NCBI GenBank assembly: GCA_963575745.1
Contig: CAUYUJ010017806.1
Span: 64,001 to 120,000 of the forward strand
DNA length: 56,000 nt
Source: Prorocentrum cordatum
Taxonomy: Eukaryota; Sar; Dinophyceae; Prorocentrales; Prorocentraceae
Reading direction: 5' to 3'
Shown here: piece by piece, positions 30,231 through 41,850 of the stretch
Position numbering within the stretch: position 1 is the first letter of the stretch
Layout of the letters: each line of letters opens with the position of its first letter
The notes under the pieces: model-generated
Databases searched by the model: none
What the model saw: the letters and a program-made list of their open reading frames with translations, nothing else
Told to the model about the DNA's origin: nothing
Translations under genes and position numbers: made by a program

Positions 30231-31335
30231 AACCCTCCGCCGAGATTGTTTCCCAACTAGCCCCCCAGCGCGCCGGAATTACTCTTCTAGCTTCGCCGCT
30301 AACGCTCTTAGGGAAGCTCTACGAGTCACCAGCCCCCCAGCGCGCCGGAATTACTCTTCAATCTTCAGGGAAGCTGAGCTGCTCTCAGAACAAAGCTTGT
30401 ATGGCAATGCTCAGCCTCTCTCCCTTCCGACTCGCTCTCCCTACATGTGTAAGGCTCAACCATGTAGTTTAGAAAAATGTATTTTCTTTCAAACACAGGC
30501 TCGGTTCCTGCAAGTCTTTTGATAGTAATGTTGCTTCTAGAGCCCTAAGAATGTACCAACAGATGCGACATAGCTTACTGTGTGTGAGAAAAATTTGTTT
30601 TCTGAGCATGAATTTTCAAATCTTGCACAAAGATACAAACGCCGACCCCAAGTCGTCGCGCTGTCGCCGGCGGTGGCCGTCAACCTGGTCACCGCCCGGA
30701 ACCTCGTAGAGCTCCTTGCACGAGTAAGAGTGCTCAGAATCGAAGCAGAGAGCTTCGCAGAAGACTTTCTTAAAATCTGTATTTTCGTATTTTTTGATGT
30801 TAATACAAGGTCGGTTCCTGGAAGTGAACCGATAGAAGAACTCCCTCGGCAGAGCTGAGCTGCTCTCAGAACAAAGCTTATATGCTAATGCTCAGCGCCA
30901 AAATCTGCTTTTTTAAAGTAAAATGTCAAATGTCTTTCAAATCTCAGCCAAACTGACCGAAAGTTGTCACATTGTCTGCCCGCTGGGAGCCGGCAGCAAT
31001 TGTCAACCAGGTTACCGCTGGGAGCCTCGTAGAGCTCTTTCCTCGCGCGGCGCTGCTCGGAACACATGGAAGGTGCCCCCTTCGGCGTGAGCCGAAAAAC
31101 TAAAGAAAAAACGCGTTTTTGGGTTTTCGTTCAAGGTTGGTTCCTTCAAGTGTTTTGATAGTAATACTGCAGCTACGGACCTGAGAATTTAACTGGCAGA
31201 CGCGGCATAACCCATTGCAGGTGCGGAAAATACCAGTTCTCAGAGCGAATGTTCAAATCTCGTACAATATTCGCCCAACCGGCCCAAAGTTCACACATTG
31301 TCCGCCCCGGCCGGGTGGGCCAACTTGGTAGCGCC
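30231..31335 (-). repeat. Minus-polarity TIR/hairpin repeat field
   Basis: The CCAGCGCGCCGGAATTACTCTTC module is duplicated at 30264 and 30333. Degenerate hairpins lie near 30665-30700 and 31000-31030 with GAGCTC arms, and a GCGGCATAACCCA block near 31200. No gene is visible. Confidence 0.6.
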
Positions 31336-31651
31336 CAAGACCCGGATAGCAAAGGCACTCACACAAACGAGCACGCGCACATAAGCACGCACGCACGGGC
31401 ACGCACATGCAACGAGGACACAAACGCACGCCAGCATGCTCAGCACACACGCACACACACACGCACACACACGCACACATCCACGCGCAGAGGCCGAAAC
31501 ACACGCGCGAACGCGCACACACACACAAACCTGCAACTTCTCACATGCACACCCACGGACGCCCACACGCACACGAATCACACAAGCACACGCACACACA
31601 CTCGGGGGCACACACAAACACCCACACTCACACACGCATACACAAACACAA

Positions 31652-31682
<31 letters not shown>

Positions 31683-31739
31683 CGCACGTACAACCCACGC
31701 ACACACGCACGCGCAAGCTTCCAGGGAAAGCGAAGCACT

Positions 31740-31960
31740 GACGACCACGCGATGACGCACCCACCGCAGCCACCTCAGCGCCCTCCCCCCCGCGCTCCTC
31801 TGCCGCCCCCGCGCGCCCTCGCCCTCCCCGCCGGCGCTCCGGAGGGGGGAGGCACCGCCCCATTCTGGAGCCGGCCCTCCCTCCACACCAACCACTCCGC
31901 CCTCGCGGAGCGCCGGAGGAAGGGGGGGAGGAACAGAGAGGGGAAGCGGGCGGACGGCGG
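31740..31960 (+). repeat. GC-rich block 1 in the CA microsatellite
   Basis: The block contains GCCGGCGCTCCGGAG, GGGGAGGC..CCGCCCC and CACTCCGCCCTCGCGGAGCG. Two close relatives lie at 32300-32510 and 33690-33910. The CTCCGCCCTCGCGGAG stretch is itself palindromic. Confidence 0.8.
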
Positions 31961-32299
31961 CGCCACCACGGGCGCGATCGCCCACGCGCACGCACGTGCG
32001 CACGCAGACGCACGCACGCCCACATACAGAAACACACGCTCGAGCACACCCACATGCACACGCGCCCACTCACACGCGCGCGCCCGCGCGCGCGCACATG
32101 CGCACGCACGCGCAAACAAACGCACGCACAAACACGCGCACACACACATGCCAGACACACGCGTACCCACTCGCAAAAACATAATCACACGCAAACGCAG
32201 GCACGCACATACCAGATGCACACGCACCCACACACACTAACACACACACGCACCCACGCAGACGCAATCGGGAACATCCACGGATACCCACGCACTGAC

Positions 32300-32510
32300 G
32301 AGCGCGCGGTTACAAACCCATTCCCCGACTGCCCCCCCTGCCCCCGTCCGCCGCCCCCACGCGCTCCCGGCCTCCCCGCCGGCGCTCCGGAGTGGGGAGG
32401 CGCCGCCCTATTGTGGGGCCGGACCTCCCTCCACTCCAGCCACTCCGCCCTCGCGGAGCGCCCGAGGGAGGGGGGGGGGGGGAGGGGCAAAGCGCGGGGG
32501 TGCCAGCGCC
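32300..32510 (+). repeat. GC-rich block 2 in the CA microsatellite
   Basis: This has the same order of landmarks as block 1 (GCCGGCGCTCCGGAG, GGGGAGGCGCCGCCC, CACTCCGCCCTCGCGGAGCG), followed by a G-run. Confidence 0.8.
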
Positions 32511-33689
32511 GCGCGCGCGCGCACAGGCAGACACGCACCCGCGCACTCACACGCATGCACACGCGCACAGACACAGAGACGCACAGACACACAGGCACAC
32601 AGAAACACAGACGCACAGACACACACACAGACACAGAGACACACGCACACGGACACACTGACACACTGACACACAGACACACTCACTCACAGACACAGAG
32701 ACACGCAGACATACAGACACACAGGTACACAGACACACAGACACACAGACACACAAACACACAAACACACAGACGCACAGACACACAGACACACAGACAC
32801 ACAGAGACGCAGACACAGACACACAGACACACAGACGCACAGACACACATACACACGGACACACAGACACATACACACAGACACACGGCCACACGGTCAC
32901 ACAGACACACAGACACACAGACACACAGACACACTAACACGCCGACAAGCACTGACATAGTGACACACTGCCACTGCCGCACTGACACGCTGACACACAG
33001 ACGCACAGACACACAGACACACAGCCACACAGACACAGAGACACACAGGCACACGACACACAGACTCACATACTCACAAAAGACACAGACACACAGACAC
33101 ACAGACACATAGACAAAAAGGAACACAGACACACGGACACGCAATCCTCGAAGTCGCCCAGCCTCCACCGCCCACCGACGAGGCCGGCGCCGCCAAGGTC
33201 GCGCTGGCCCCCCAGAACCGTCGGCAGCGGCGGCCACTCCCGCACAAAGATGCTCACGCCCACACGCAAACACACGCACACACACGCACGCAAACACTCA
33301 CCCAGACACAGACACACGCACACGCACACGCACGCACACACGCAAACGCACACCAGAGCACACGCATGCCAGACACAGACACACAGGCACGCTGACACAC
33401 ACAGACACACACAGACACACAGACACACATACACACAGACACAAAGACACACAGGCACACAAGCACACAGTCACACAGACACACGGCCACACAGACACAC
33501 AAACGCACGCACACACAGACACACAGACACACAGACACACAGACACGGACACACAGACACACAGACACACAGACGCACCAACACACATACACACAGGCAC
33601 ACAGACACACAGGCACACTGACACACCGGCACACAGACACACGTACACAGACACAAGAACACACAAACACACAGACACACAGCCACGCA

Positions 33690-33910
33690 GACGCCCCTCC
33701 CTCCCCCGCGACCCCATGCGGCCCTCCCGCCCCCGCAGACGCCCCGCCCCATGCGGCCCTCTACGCCCCCCGCCCCCCGCCACTCCCGCTGGCGCTCCAG
33801 AGGGGGGAGGCGCCGCCCCATTTCGGGGCCAGCCCTCCCTCCGCCCCAGCCACTCCGCCCTCGCGGAGCGCCAGGGGGGGCGAGGGGGGGGGGGGGGGAA
33901 GCGCGGGGCT
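33690..33910 (+). repeat. GC-rich block 3 in the CA microsatellite
   Basis: Same landmarks again (GCTGGCGCTCCAGAG, GGGGAGGCGCCGCCCC, CACTCCGCCCTCGCGGAGCG) and a trailing G-run. The three blocks together suggest a higher-order repeat of CA tract plus GC block. Confidence 0.8.
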
Positions 33911-34340
33911 CGCACAGACGAGCACACGCACACACGGACACACAGACACACAGACACACAGACAGAGAGACACGCGGACTCACAGGCACAGAGACACACA
34001 GACACAGAGACACACAGACGCACAGACACACAGACATACAGACTCACAGACACGGACACACAGATAAACAGAGACACATTTACACACACATACACACAGA
34101 CCACAGACGCACAGACACATAGCCACACAGACACGCAGACACGCAGACACACAGACACACAGACACACAGACACACACACACAACAATTCAAATACACAG
34201 ACATACAGACACACAGACACACAGACACACAGACACACAGGCACACAGACACACAGACACACAGACACACATACACACATACTCACAGACACACAGACAC
34301 ACAGGCACACACTCAGAGATCCGCCGTCGAGGCGCAGCAC

Positions 34341-37300
34341 TCAGAGAGCCTCCTCCGACAGCGCCAGAATCGTTGGCTCGCTCACCGCGTCATCTCTTTT
34401 CGGGCGCAGGCGGCGCAACGTCTGTCGCAGCTTCTCCTCAGTCCACCTGCCGATGCTGACGGGCGCGTCCTTCTGGCGTAATCGGAAGGCTCCGGCGACC
34501 TGGCCGAGCAACTCCTGCCGCTCGTTGTGCTCGGCGATGCCCAAGCGCGTCCGCCGTTCTTCAGGGTCCTCCTGCCGCGCGCGCTTCTCCGCGGCAGCGG
34601 CGGCGATTTCCCTCGCGGTCGCGCGCCCGCCACGCCCCCCGCGCTCGCCGCCCGAGGATGGCTACGAAGCCGCATTGATTGCGCTAGCCCCTCCAGCACC
34701 CTCGCCGCCCCCTGTCGGCGCCCTCGCGGCGACGCCATCGCTGCCGGGCGCCGCGCCAGCCTCAGCCGCGGGCGCCGCACGCGGGGCCTTGCCTGCGTTC
34801 TTCTCCTTGAACACCTCCAACTTTCCCTCCGGGATGGGCCCGTCCACACGCCCATGCCAACCATCTTTGTGCTGCTGCTTGAAATGCAGCCCGCACAGAT
34901 CCCCGCACCCCTGCTTTGGCGCGCTCCGGCATTGCCCGCCAGCTCCGTTCCCCCACGTCCGAGCCATGCACTTCGCGGTGTCAATGCTTTCTGGCGTAAA
35001 GCGCCGCCATTCGTCCCCCGCGAGCGACGCGCCCGCGCCTGGCTGGACTCCAGCATCCCCGCCACCCGCCCGACGCCGCTTGCCCGGTGGCTCGCCACCC
35101 GACGCCTGCTGCCCGGCGGGCGCACTCGGCGGCGCAGACGGCGCAGCAGTAGCGCTTGAAGCAGCGCCGCCGCCGCTTCCGCTCCCCGCAGACCCCGCCG
35201 CGCGCCCGCCTGCATGCCCGAGAGGCGCAGTCGGCGGAGCCGGCGGCGCACCAGACGGTCCCGCACCAGCGCTGCCGCTGGCGCCCCCCGCAGACCCCGC
35301 CGCCGCGCGCCCGCCGCCTCCGCCCCGCGGACCCGCCCTGCGCACATAAGCAAACACATAGGCGCCAATGTGCACCTGGTGGTTTCCGGCGATCTGCGCC
35401 CAAGTCTGGAGCTGGACAGTACTGTCGTCGAATGTGGCGTATTCGTTCACGCCCACGGATGCATGCGCATAATCGTGTCCGCTCGTCGCGCTTTCGCCCT
35501 GGTGCACCACGACCCCCGAGAAATCGTACTTGCACTCGGAATCCACAGGCCGCAGAATCTGAGGAAAGCGCACAGGGCGTCTGTCGTGCCACTGGCCTAT
35601 CACCCGCTCCACGATCACGAAGAGCACCGGCGGCGACCGCTCCCAGCGATAGCCTGTATATACCCTGATGCCTTGACAGACCCCGGCCGCCACCCTCTGA
35701 GCATCATCGAGGTGAGCATGCGCCGGACATCCTGGCCCTGGCTCACCGACGTGCCTTAATCCCAGCCGGATCAAGTCCTCCAGATCGCACGGCCCCCGGT
35801 GGTCGGGGCCGAGCAATTCGGAAGGCACCGCCTTCGGAAACGTCTTAATTTCCCCCTTGTCCGAACTTGCTGTGCGCGCGGCGCATCGCCTCCGCTGCCG
35901 AAGCGCAATGCCGCAGACGTGCTGCTGGAGCACACTGCGCTGCCCGTGAGCCCCCCTTGCGGTACAAACGGGGTGTTCGGCCTCGGTAACGGCATGGAGG
36001 GCGACCAAGAGGAACTCTGACGCGTCGCATTGCTTCGGTCTCCCTTGCTGATCGAATTCTGTGAATTCACGCTCACCAAAAAGCCCCGCGCGCGCGGCGG
36101 CAGCCAGCGGCGCGTCGGTGTCGACGCCCCCGCCCTGGACAGAGAGAGCCGTGGCCTGAGCTCCGAGCGCGCACGCCGCGCGAGTTGCTGCACCTAGAGG
36201 GCACCGCTGGTCGTGAACGTAGAGAAGCCGACGGAAGGGAGCCAGGCGCAGCAGCACCTGCGCAACTGCGCTCACGAAGCAGGTATTGCCGAGGTTTGCG
36301 ATGCCCACGCCAGAGCCGCGGCCGCAGTGCCACTTCAGCTCCCTCGTGACCTCCTCCTGGGACACGCCGTAAGCTGCCATGCACAGATCCTGGTCCAGCG
36401 GGCGCAGCTCTGGCGGCTCTGCACCATCGCCAACAGTCGCCGCCGTGCGAAACATGTCCCCCCAAAGATCCCTCGGCACTGCGGTGCCCCTACCGGCGCC
36501 GCGGCCGCCACCCGCGCGCCCTCGCCCCCGCGAAACAGCGCTCCCCGTCGACGATGCCGCCGCCGCATCTCCGGTCCCCGTCGCGTCACCGCCGCGGCCG
36601 CGGCCCCTGCCCCGCCCCGCAAGCCCTGCGTCCGGCGCAATGTATGCCGGTGGCACCGTCAGAGCCTGACCCGGGCGCAGCGCGTGCGAGGGCAGAGGCG
36701 TATGCACAGACGCCGCAGGGGCCGCCTCCCCGTCCGAAGGAACTGATCTGGCTGCTTCGTCGTCGTCGTCGTCGTCCGCTTCGCCGACGCCCGCTGAGGC
36801 CCCCGCGGCCCGAGACGGGCCCAGCGGCGACGCCCGTGGCACCAGCGGCGGCGCGGGCGCCGAGCTCGACTCAGGGTTCCTCCGTGCGGCGGGCCCATCC
36901 CCCACGTCCCAGCCGTACTCCTGCGCCCTCTGCTTGGCGATTTCGAAACTCTCGAGCATCCCGTCGCGGACGTACTGGGGCGGGCCTCGCTCCAGGATGT
37001 CCCAGGGCGGCAGGTTGTAGACGAGCGCGCGGTGGGCCACGCGAGCGCGACTGAGCATGACGTACAGGTGCAGCCACCAGTCATCGGCGCCCATGCTCAT
37101 GTGCTTCTGGAGCACCATGGTGGCCGCATCCATGCCCATGCCCTGCGCAGTCTGCGCGGTGCGAACTTCCTCTGGCAGCAACGGGATCTGGGACCTCGTA
37201 ACCTTCACCTTCCAAAGCTTTCGCTCGCCCTCGTCTTCGTAGTGATGGTTCCACTCCCAGGACGCCCTGTGCGGCGCGATCTGCACGATCCCTTTTCCGA

Positions 37301-38135
37301 ACCCAAAGTCCTTCTCGAGGCCATCAAACCTGGCGAGGACACCGCGCGGCAAACGCTTGCAGCGATAATAACCGAGCCGGTGGGCGTCGTGAAGCTTCTT
37401 TTCGCGCCAATCCACGTCTGCCGTCTCGAACTCTCGCGGGTGGAACCTCACGTCCACGACTTCCCCCGCGGCGTCCTGGACGATCTGGTGCTTCGCCGAC
37501 AACTTCACGTTCAACCGCGCACGCATGCCGATGTACAGCGGGCACATGCCGATGAGGTGACCAGTGTTGTTCACGTTCGGCACCTGCAGCATGGCCTCGT
37601 GATGCTCTGCACCGAATGGCCTTGGAGGCAGGTCCACGGCCTGCACGTACAGCAGCATCTGCCCTTTATCCCTGGCCTCTCGCACGGCCCGATACTGCAT
37701 CTGCCCGTGCACGGCCTCCCAGGCGATGCCCATCTCGAACCAGTCCTTGACATGGGGGTCCTGCAACCGCTTGTCGTTCGTACCAGGTCGGACCACCCAC
37801 TTTTGCACCATCCTTTTCTGCTCGGCCGTAAACTTTTTGCCCTGCCTCATGGTCTTCAAGAAGCCGGGCGTGAAAGGGCAGGGCGCGTGCGGAGTAGCGA
37901 GACGGTCCTTGAAGCGGTGCGTCTCGTACAGAAACATCGCGTGGGTGACCCCGTCCAGGAACATGGACTGCCCATTGCGGACGTGAACCGGCGCCTCGGG
38001 CGACTCGGGCTGCAGCAAGGAAGACCTTCTGCCTTTGCCGCTCACCGGTCCCAACTGATAAAAATCTCCAGGAACATGACAATCGCAACCTGCCCGAACA
38101 TGTGGCCCCGCGCCATGTACAGGTTCACATCGCAA
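34341..38135 (-). pseudogene. Helicase-USP fusion, C-terminal segment
   Basis: This is the third and largest reading frame of a large minus-strand gene. It opens at PIF1 motif III, GDFYQLGPV (near 38060), continues through HAMFLYETHRF and reaches motif VI, LYVMLSRAR (near 37050). A disordered Ala/Gly/Arg-rich linker follows. Then comes a ubiquitin-specific protease fold: Cys box GIANLGNTCFVSAVAQ (Cys near 36285), DASEFLLVALHAV and a His box SGHDYAHASVG (near 35470). A second disordered stretch leads to a small Cys/His cluster (KCMARTWG..GQC..GCGDLC..H, near 34960) and HGRVDGPIPEGKL. A TAG at 34662-34664 ends the frame, but about 107 further charged, helical-looking codons follow in frame to a TGA at 34341. 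The product would unwind DNA and cleave ubiquitin linkages. Pairing the two in one protein is unusual. Confidence 0.75.
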
Positions 38136-40114
38136 TTATACTGAGCCTTACGGGCTTTGCACATGCGAAACGATGCAGCGCCGAGAAGCTGGGGCGGCAC
38201 CATGGACACCTCCTCCACGATGACGGCATTGGGGTCGTTCACGCGGTCCACGATGTCATCGACTTTCTGTCTAGACAGCGTTCTGATGTCCATGGCCTGT
38301 TGGCCGCTCAGCCCGAAGCCGCTGTGGACCACACCCCCCCCCCCGATGACGCGCGCAGCGCTGCTCGACGAGGCCGCGGCGATCTCCGATCCCGCGCCGA
38401 ACACCTCGTTGAGCAGACGTCGCAGCAGTTTTACCACCTCCGTCTTCCCCGTCCCGCCCTCCCCGTGCAACAGGAGAGCCATCTGCTCCACCGGCTTAGG
38501 GCTTTTTCCGCTGTCCAGATCTTGGTTGTATGCCGCGATGGCCTCCACCTGGCCCACGACCAGGGCGACCGCCGCCTTCTGTTCGTTATTGAACGTCACG
38601 GGGTTCTCCGCCCTGTTCGCCCACTCGTCAAACAGCCTCTCCGCGATGTCGCGCGCCCGCGGCGGCCGCTTCTCGTCGCCGGCAACCGCGGGCGCCGGCG
38701 GCCGACCAGGCACGAGCACGGCAGGCGCCGAACCCGCGAGGCCGCTCCGCCCGTCGCCTTCCCCAGGCAAGCCCTCTGCTCCCTTTTTCCTGTATCGGAA
38801 CGCTTCCTTCTGCTGTGCTTTGCCCTCCTCGAACTGGGAGTCGCCCAACTCGAGACCGCGGAAGCCGGTCTGCATTCCAGTACTCGCGGCAGCAGGCTGC
38901 GGCTTATGGTCTTTCGCATAGCCGTCAAGGAAGATATTCTTATAGACCAAGCTTTGTGACGACCCACGAATAAGCTCCAACTGGGCCACCGCGGGCACCT
39001 CGCTATCCTTCAAGGCGTGCGCGGGCATCTGTCGGTGCGCCGCCCACGCTTCGTCCGCCTCGCTCTCGTCCACCTCCTGAACAAAACCGTCCAGCGCTCC
39101 GCCGCCGGCGCCCGCCCCCTCCTCCTCGTCTGCCTCTCCGGCAGGCCGATTCCCCGCTGCCTCCAGCTCAGCAGACTGCTCGAATTCCTTGGCCTCCGGA
39201 CGGACCTTGGTTCGCGGCCGCCCCTTCGCCTCCGCCTCCACGTCGAGGTTCGTCGCGACCTGGGCGGTCCAGCGTGCCATGAACTCGGCGGCGCTGGGGC
39301 GCTGTGCAAAATGGCCCGGGCCATCCTCTGAGCCCCGGTTCAGATCGATGTCCTCGATCGTGAACCACTTTCCAGCTCGCCGCTCGCACTCCTCGTACTG
39401 CCTGGAGAACGCCAACTGCTTGGCCCACCACTCCTCCCAGGCAGGCTTATGCTTCCCAGACGCGTCGACACCGGCCCTGTAGGGCGCCCGGGCCGCAGCC
39501 CCCTTCTTAGCAGGCTGCAACGGACGAAAGATCACAGACTTGAACAGCGCGTTCACCTCTGCCTCTTTCTCCTTCGAAGGCATCGTGAAGCCGAAGAACC
39601 TGGGCGCCCTGAGCGGCGCGCCGTCGCGGAGCTTCTGCACTCGGAAGGCGGCAGTTGGGTGCGTGTCCGCGAACGCGTACGTCTCGAAGTCCAACGGGTC
39701 GAAGTGGAGCGGGTTGGCCTGCGCCGTGTACACGTACATGGCGTAATGGTACATGCCCATGGACTTCAGGGGCCCCCTGTCGCCGCGATGCAGCCAAGCC
39801 AGTCCATCTTCGTGTCGTGGTCCAGCCGCGCCTTGTATCCCACCGCCTGCTGCTGCTCCTGCTCGGGCTTCCCCTCCCCAGCAGTACCGGCGGCCGCGCC
39901 CTCCCCGACAACGCTGTCGACGACCTCGGCGTGCAGCGTTGCGCGCCCGTCGCCCAGTGCAGCCATGATGCCGCCCCCCCTTTCGCCGTCCTCTTCTCTC
40001 GCGGCCGGCTGGTCCACCTCGATGTGGTCTGCGCGCGGGTCGGTCCAGAAGTCGTCCATTTTTTGATGAACGGCGGAGCTTGCCTGGAACGCCAGCGCCG
40101 CGATCCCCTTGCAA
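38042..40114 (-). pseudogene. Helicase-USP fusion, middle segment (PIF1 N-terminal motifs)
   Basis: This is the second frame of the gene. It starts in the overlap with the N-terminal segment and includes SMGMYHYAMYVYTAQ, FADTHPTAAFRVQKLRDG and FFGFTMPSKEKEAEVN. That region is reminiscent of sequence preceding PIF1 helicases in Helitron-like proteins; this is a guess. Then come TFNNEQKAAVALVVGQ, Walker A LLLHGEGGTGKTEVVKLL (near 38450), AARVIGGGGVVHSGFGL, and Walker B AVIVEEVSM (near 38215). The frame runs out just after GQVAIVMFL (near 38090). Motif III continues in the next frame, and one extra base there would restore continuity. The upstream join to the N-terminal segment, at a G5C4 run near 39772, also needs one base. 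Confidence 0.75.
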
Positions 40115-41091
40115 TACAGAGTCCAGGTGTCATGAGAGCAATAGCACTCGTGGCCATACTGCATCTGAAACATCATCTCGGGCAGCTTCTTCAGGAGCGC
40201 CCGGTGCGAGCTGGTCGTGAGCTTGATGACAGTTCGCCTGGCAGTGTCGAGCACTCCGCCCCAGCCGCTGCGACGAGCGGCAGCAGCGGCCCGGGCCCCA
40301 TCGACGTCCTCCTCGCCCTCCGCCTCCGCCGCCTCATCCGCCTCCCGTTCGGCCTTCTGCTGGAGTCGAAGCCACTCCAACCCGGTGCTCTGCGCGTGCA
40401 GCACTCCGAGGTCCCCCGCGATCGGCCCCGCCTTGGTCGTGTAGTCCGTCTGGTAGTGGGCCATGTTGATGGCGTCCATGAACACGGCCTGCAGCGAGTG
40501 CAACGCGTGCTCTTGCAGGCTGCCGGGCGGACCGCTGCCGCTCGCGCCAGCAGCTGCGGCGGCGGCTGGCGACGGGGGCGCGCTCGATGCAGGTCTGCCA
40601 GACGCCGCCGCGCTCGACGCGGCGCGGCCTGGCGCCCGCGACTTCGGCTCTCTCTGGGCGGCTGCCTCCGACAACTCGCGCTCCGCGCGCGGGTCGCTGT
40701 AGTAGCCCAGGCCCTGCTCCCCCTTCTTGAACACGAACCCGGGCCGGCTGCCTTCGTAACGCGCAGCCGCGCAGAACCTCGCGGTGTCCTCGCCCTGTGG
40801 CTCTGCTAGCCCGACTGCCTGCTCGACGCCGCGCTGTTCCGGCGTCGGCGGAGGCGGCGGACGCAGGTCATGCGCATCGGCCAGATCGCACTCGCACGGA
40901 TCTGCATCGCCCCCACCCATGTCCCAGATCTCCGCGTCGGGAACGTCCATCGTGGTCGGCGCCCCGCCGAGCAAGCCTCCTCCCCTGGGCAGGCCGAGGC
41001 GGCGGGCCACGGGCAGGCGCCCCCCCCCCGCCGCAGCCGCGCGCGCCGACCTCTGCCCCGCCCCGCCCCCGCCCTGCGTTGCGGCCGACAC
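39766..41091 (-). pseudogene. Helicase-USP fusion, N-terminal segment
   Basis: An open frame of 441 codons begins with GTG. No ATG is near its start, and the sequence immediately upstream is an inverted helicase relic, so the true N-terminus may have been lost. It is rich in Ala, Gly, Glu and Arg, with an acidic patch (IWDMGGGDADPCECDLADAHD), FVFKKGEQGLGYYSDP, and a better-folded region LLKKLPEMMFQMQYGHECYCSHDTWTLYCKGIAAL split here as LLKKLPEMMFQMQYGHE then CYCSHDTWTLYCKG. I do not recognise the domain. Conserved Cys/His in CYCSHD could bind metal. The frame ends at 39766 where the middle segment takes over. Confidence 0.6.
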
Positions 41092-41107
41092 CCCCGAACC
41101 CGTGGAA

Positions 41108-41850
41108 CCTCCGCTCTGCCCGGTGCCCTCGTCGCCACCGGTGCCGCCAGTGCGAGACCATCCGCGGCGGGTTCAGGCTGAACAGCCAGGAGTCCGCGTA
41201 TCTCGCCACGCCCTCACGGCAGAAGGTGGACGATGGTTTCGTTGAGCGCCTGAATAATTTCGAGTCCGTCATCGTGGACCGCGCATCTCGGTGCGGCGTC
41301 GTATCGCATGCGCAGAGACTGGGTGGCGCAGAAGAATTGCGATGTTCACCTGCGCATAGAGCGGGGGCGCATTCTTGGTAAGATCCGATCGACGCGCTCC
41401 TGGGTGACTCATATCAACTGGGCCTGGTGGCGGGCAAGGGCGAGCGGTCTTCGGTGCTTCAGCGCGTGGGCCCAGTCGACCCGTCCATGCGCTTTCTCAA
41501 TGGGTAGGCCACCCATGCCATGTTCCTGTGCGAAGCGCACCAGTTCATGGACCGTATCGTTCGTCCGCGCAAGACCTGCCCTTTCATGCCTGAGCTCTTG
41601 GAGACCATGCGGAAAGGCGGTGCGTTCACGGCCGAGCAGAGGAAAATTGTGGAAAGCTGGGTGGTCCGATCAGGTCAGAGCGACAAGCGCCCACAATTAC
41701 CCGCTGTCCGTCATGGGTTTGAGATGGCCATCGGCTGGGCGCCCTGCGCGGCTCATCAGTACCGCGCCATGCAAGAGGCCAGGGAGAAGCGGGAGATGCG
41801 GCTGTATGTGCAGGTCGTGGACCTGCCCCAGCGCCGCCTCCCGCCGGAAG
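41108..41850 (+). pseudogene. Inverted relic of a PIF1-type helicase
   Basis: On the plus strand three frames together give a diverged version of the neighbouring minus-strand helicase. SGLNSQESAYLATPSRQKVDD matches the GFGLSGQQAMDIRTLSRQKVDD region (shown as fragments); FESVIVDRAS matches Walker B with the second acidic residue changed; NCDVHLRIERGRIL, GDSYQLG (motif III), GKGERSSVLQ, HAMFLCEAHQFMDR and PFMPELLETMRKGGAFT follow in order. It starts after Walker A and ends before motif VI. It carries two frame changes and an in-frame TAG at 41505. It abuts the 5' end of the minus-strand gene, forming a head-to-head pair of related sequences. Confidence 0.8.

Larger units (their letters stand above)
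31336..34320. repeat. CA / CACAGA microsatellite of about 3 kb
   Basis: ACAC, CACGCA, CACACAGA and related short repeats fill the interval, most regular at 32570-33130 and 33920-34310. Long ORFs occur on both strands because the repeat lacks stops. They encode only Thr/His- or Cys/Val-rich low complexity and are not genes. Confidence 0.95.

Noticed and set aside
31249-34459. Long frames on both strands in the CA microsatellite (up to about 350 codons)
   Set aside because: Thr/His- or Cys/Val-rich translations of ACAC repeats, overlapping on both strands, with no domain.
34453-35349. 298-codon proline-rich plus-strand frame
   Set aside because: Antisense shadow of the Ala/Gly-rich C-terminal segment of the helicase-USP gene.
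37032-38144. 370-codon plus-strand frame opposite the helicase
   Set aside because: It is the antisense shadow of the PIF1 coding strand in a GC-rich region. The minus strand carries all recognisable motifs.
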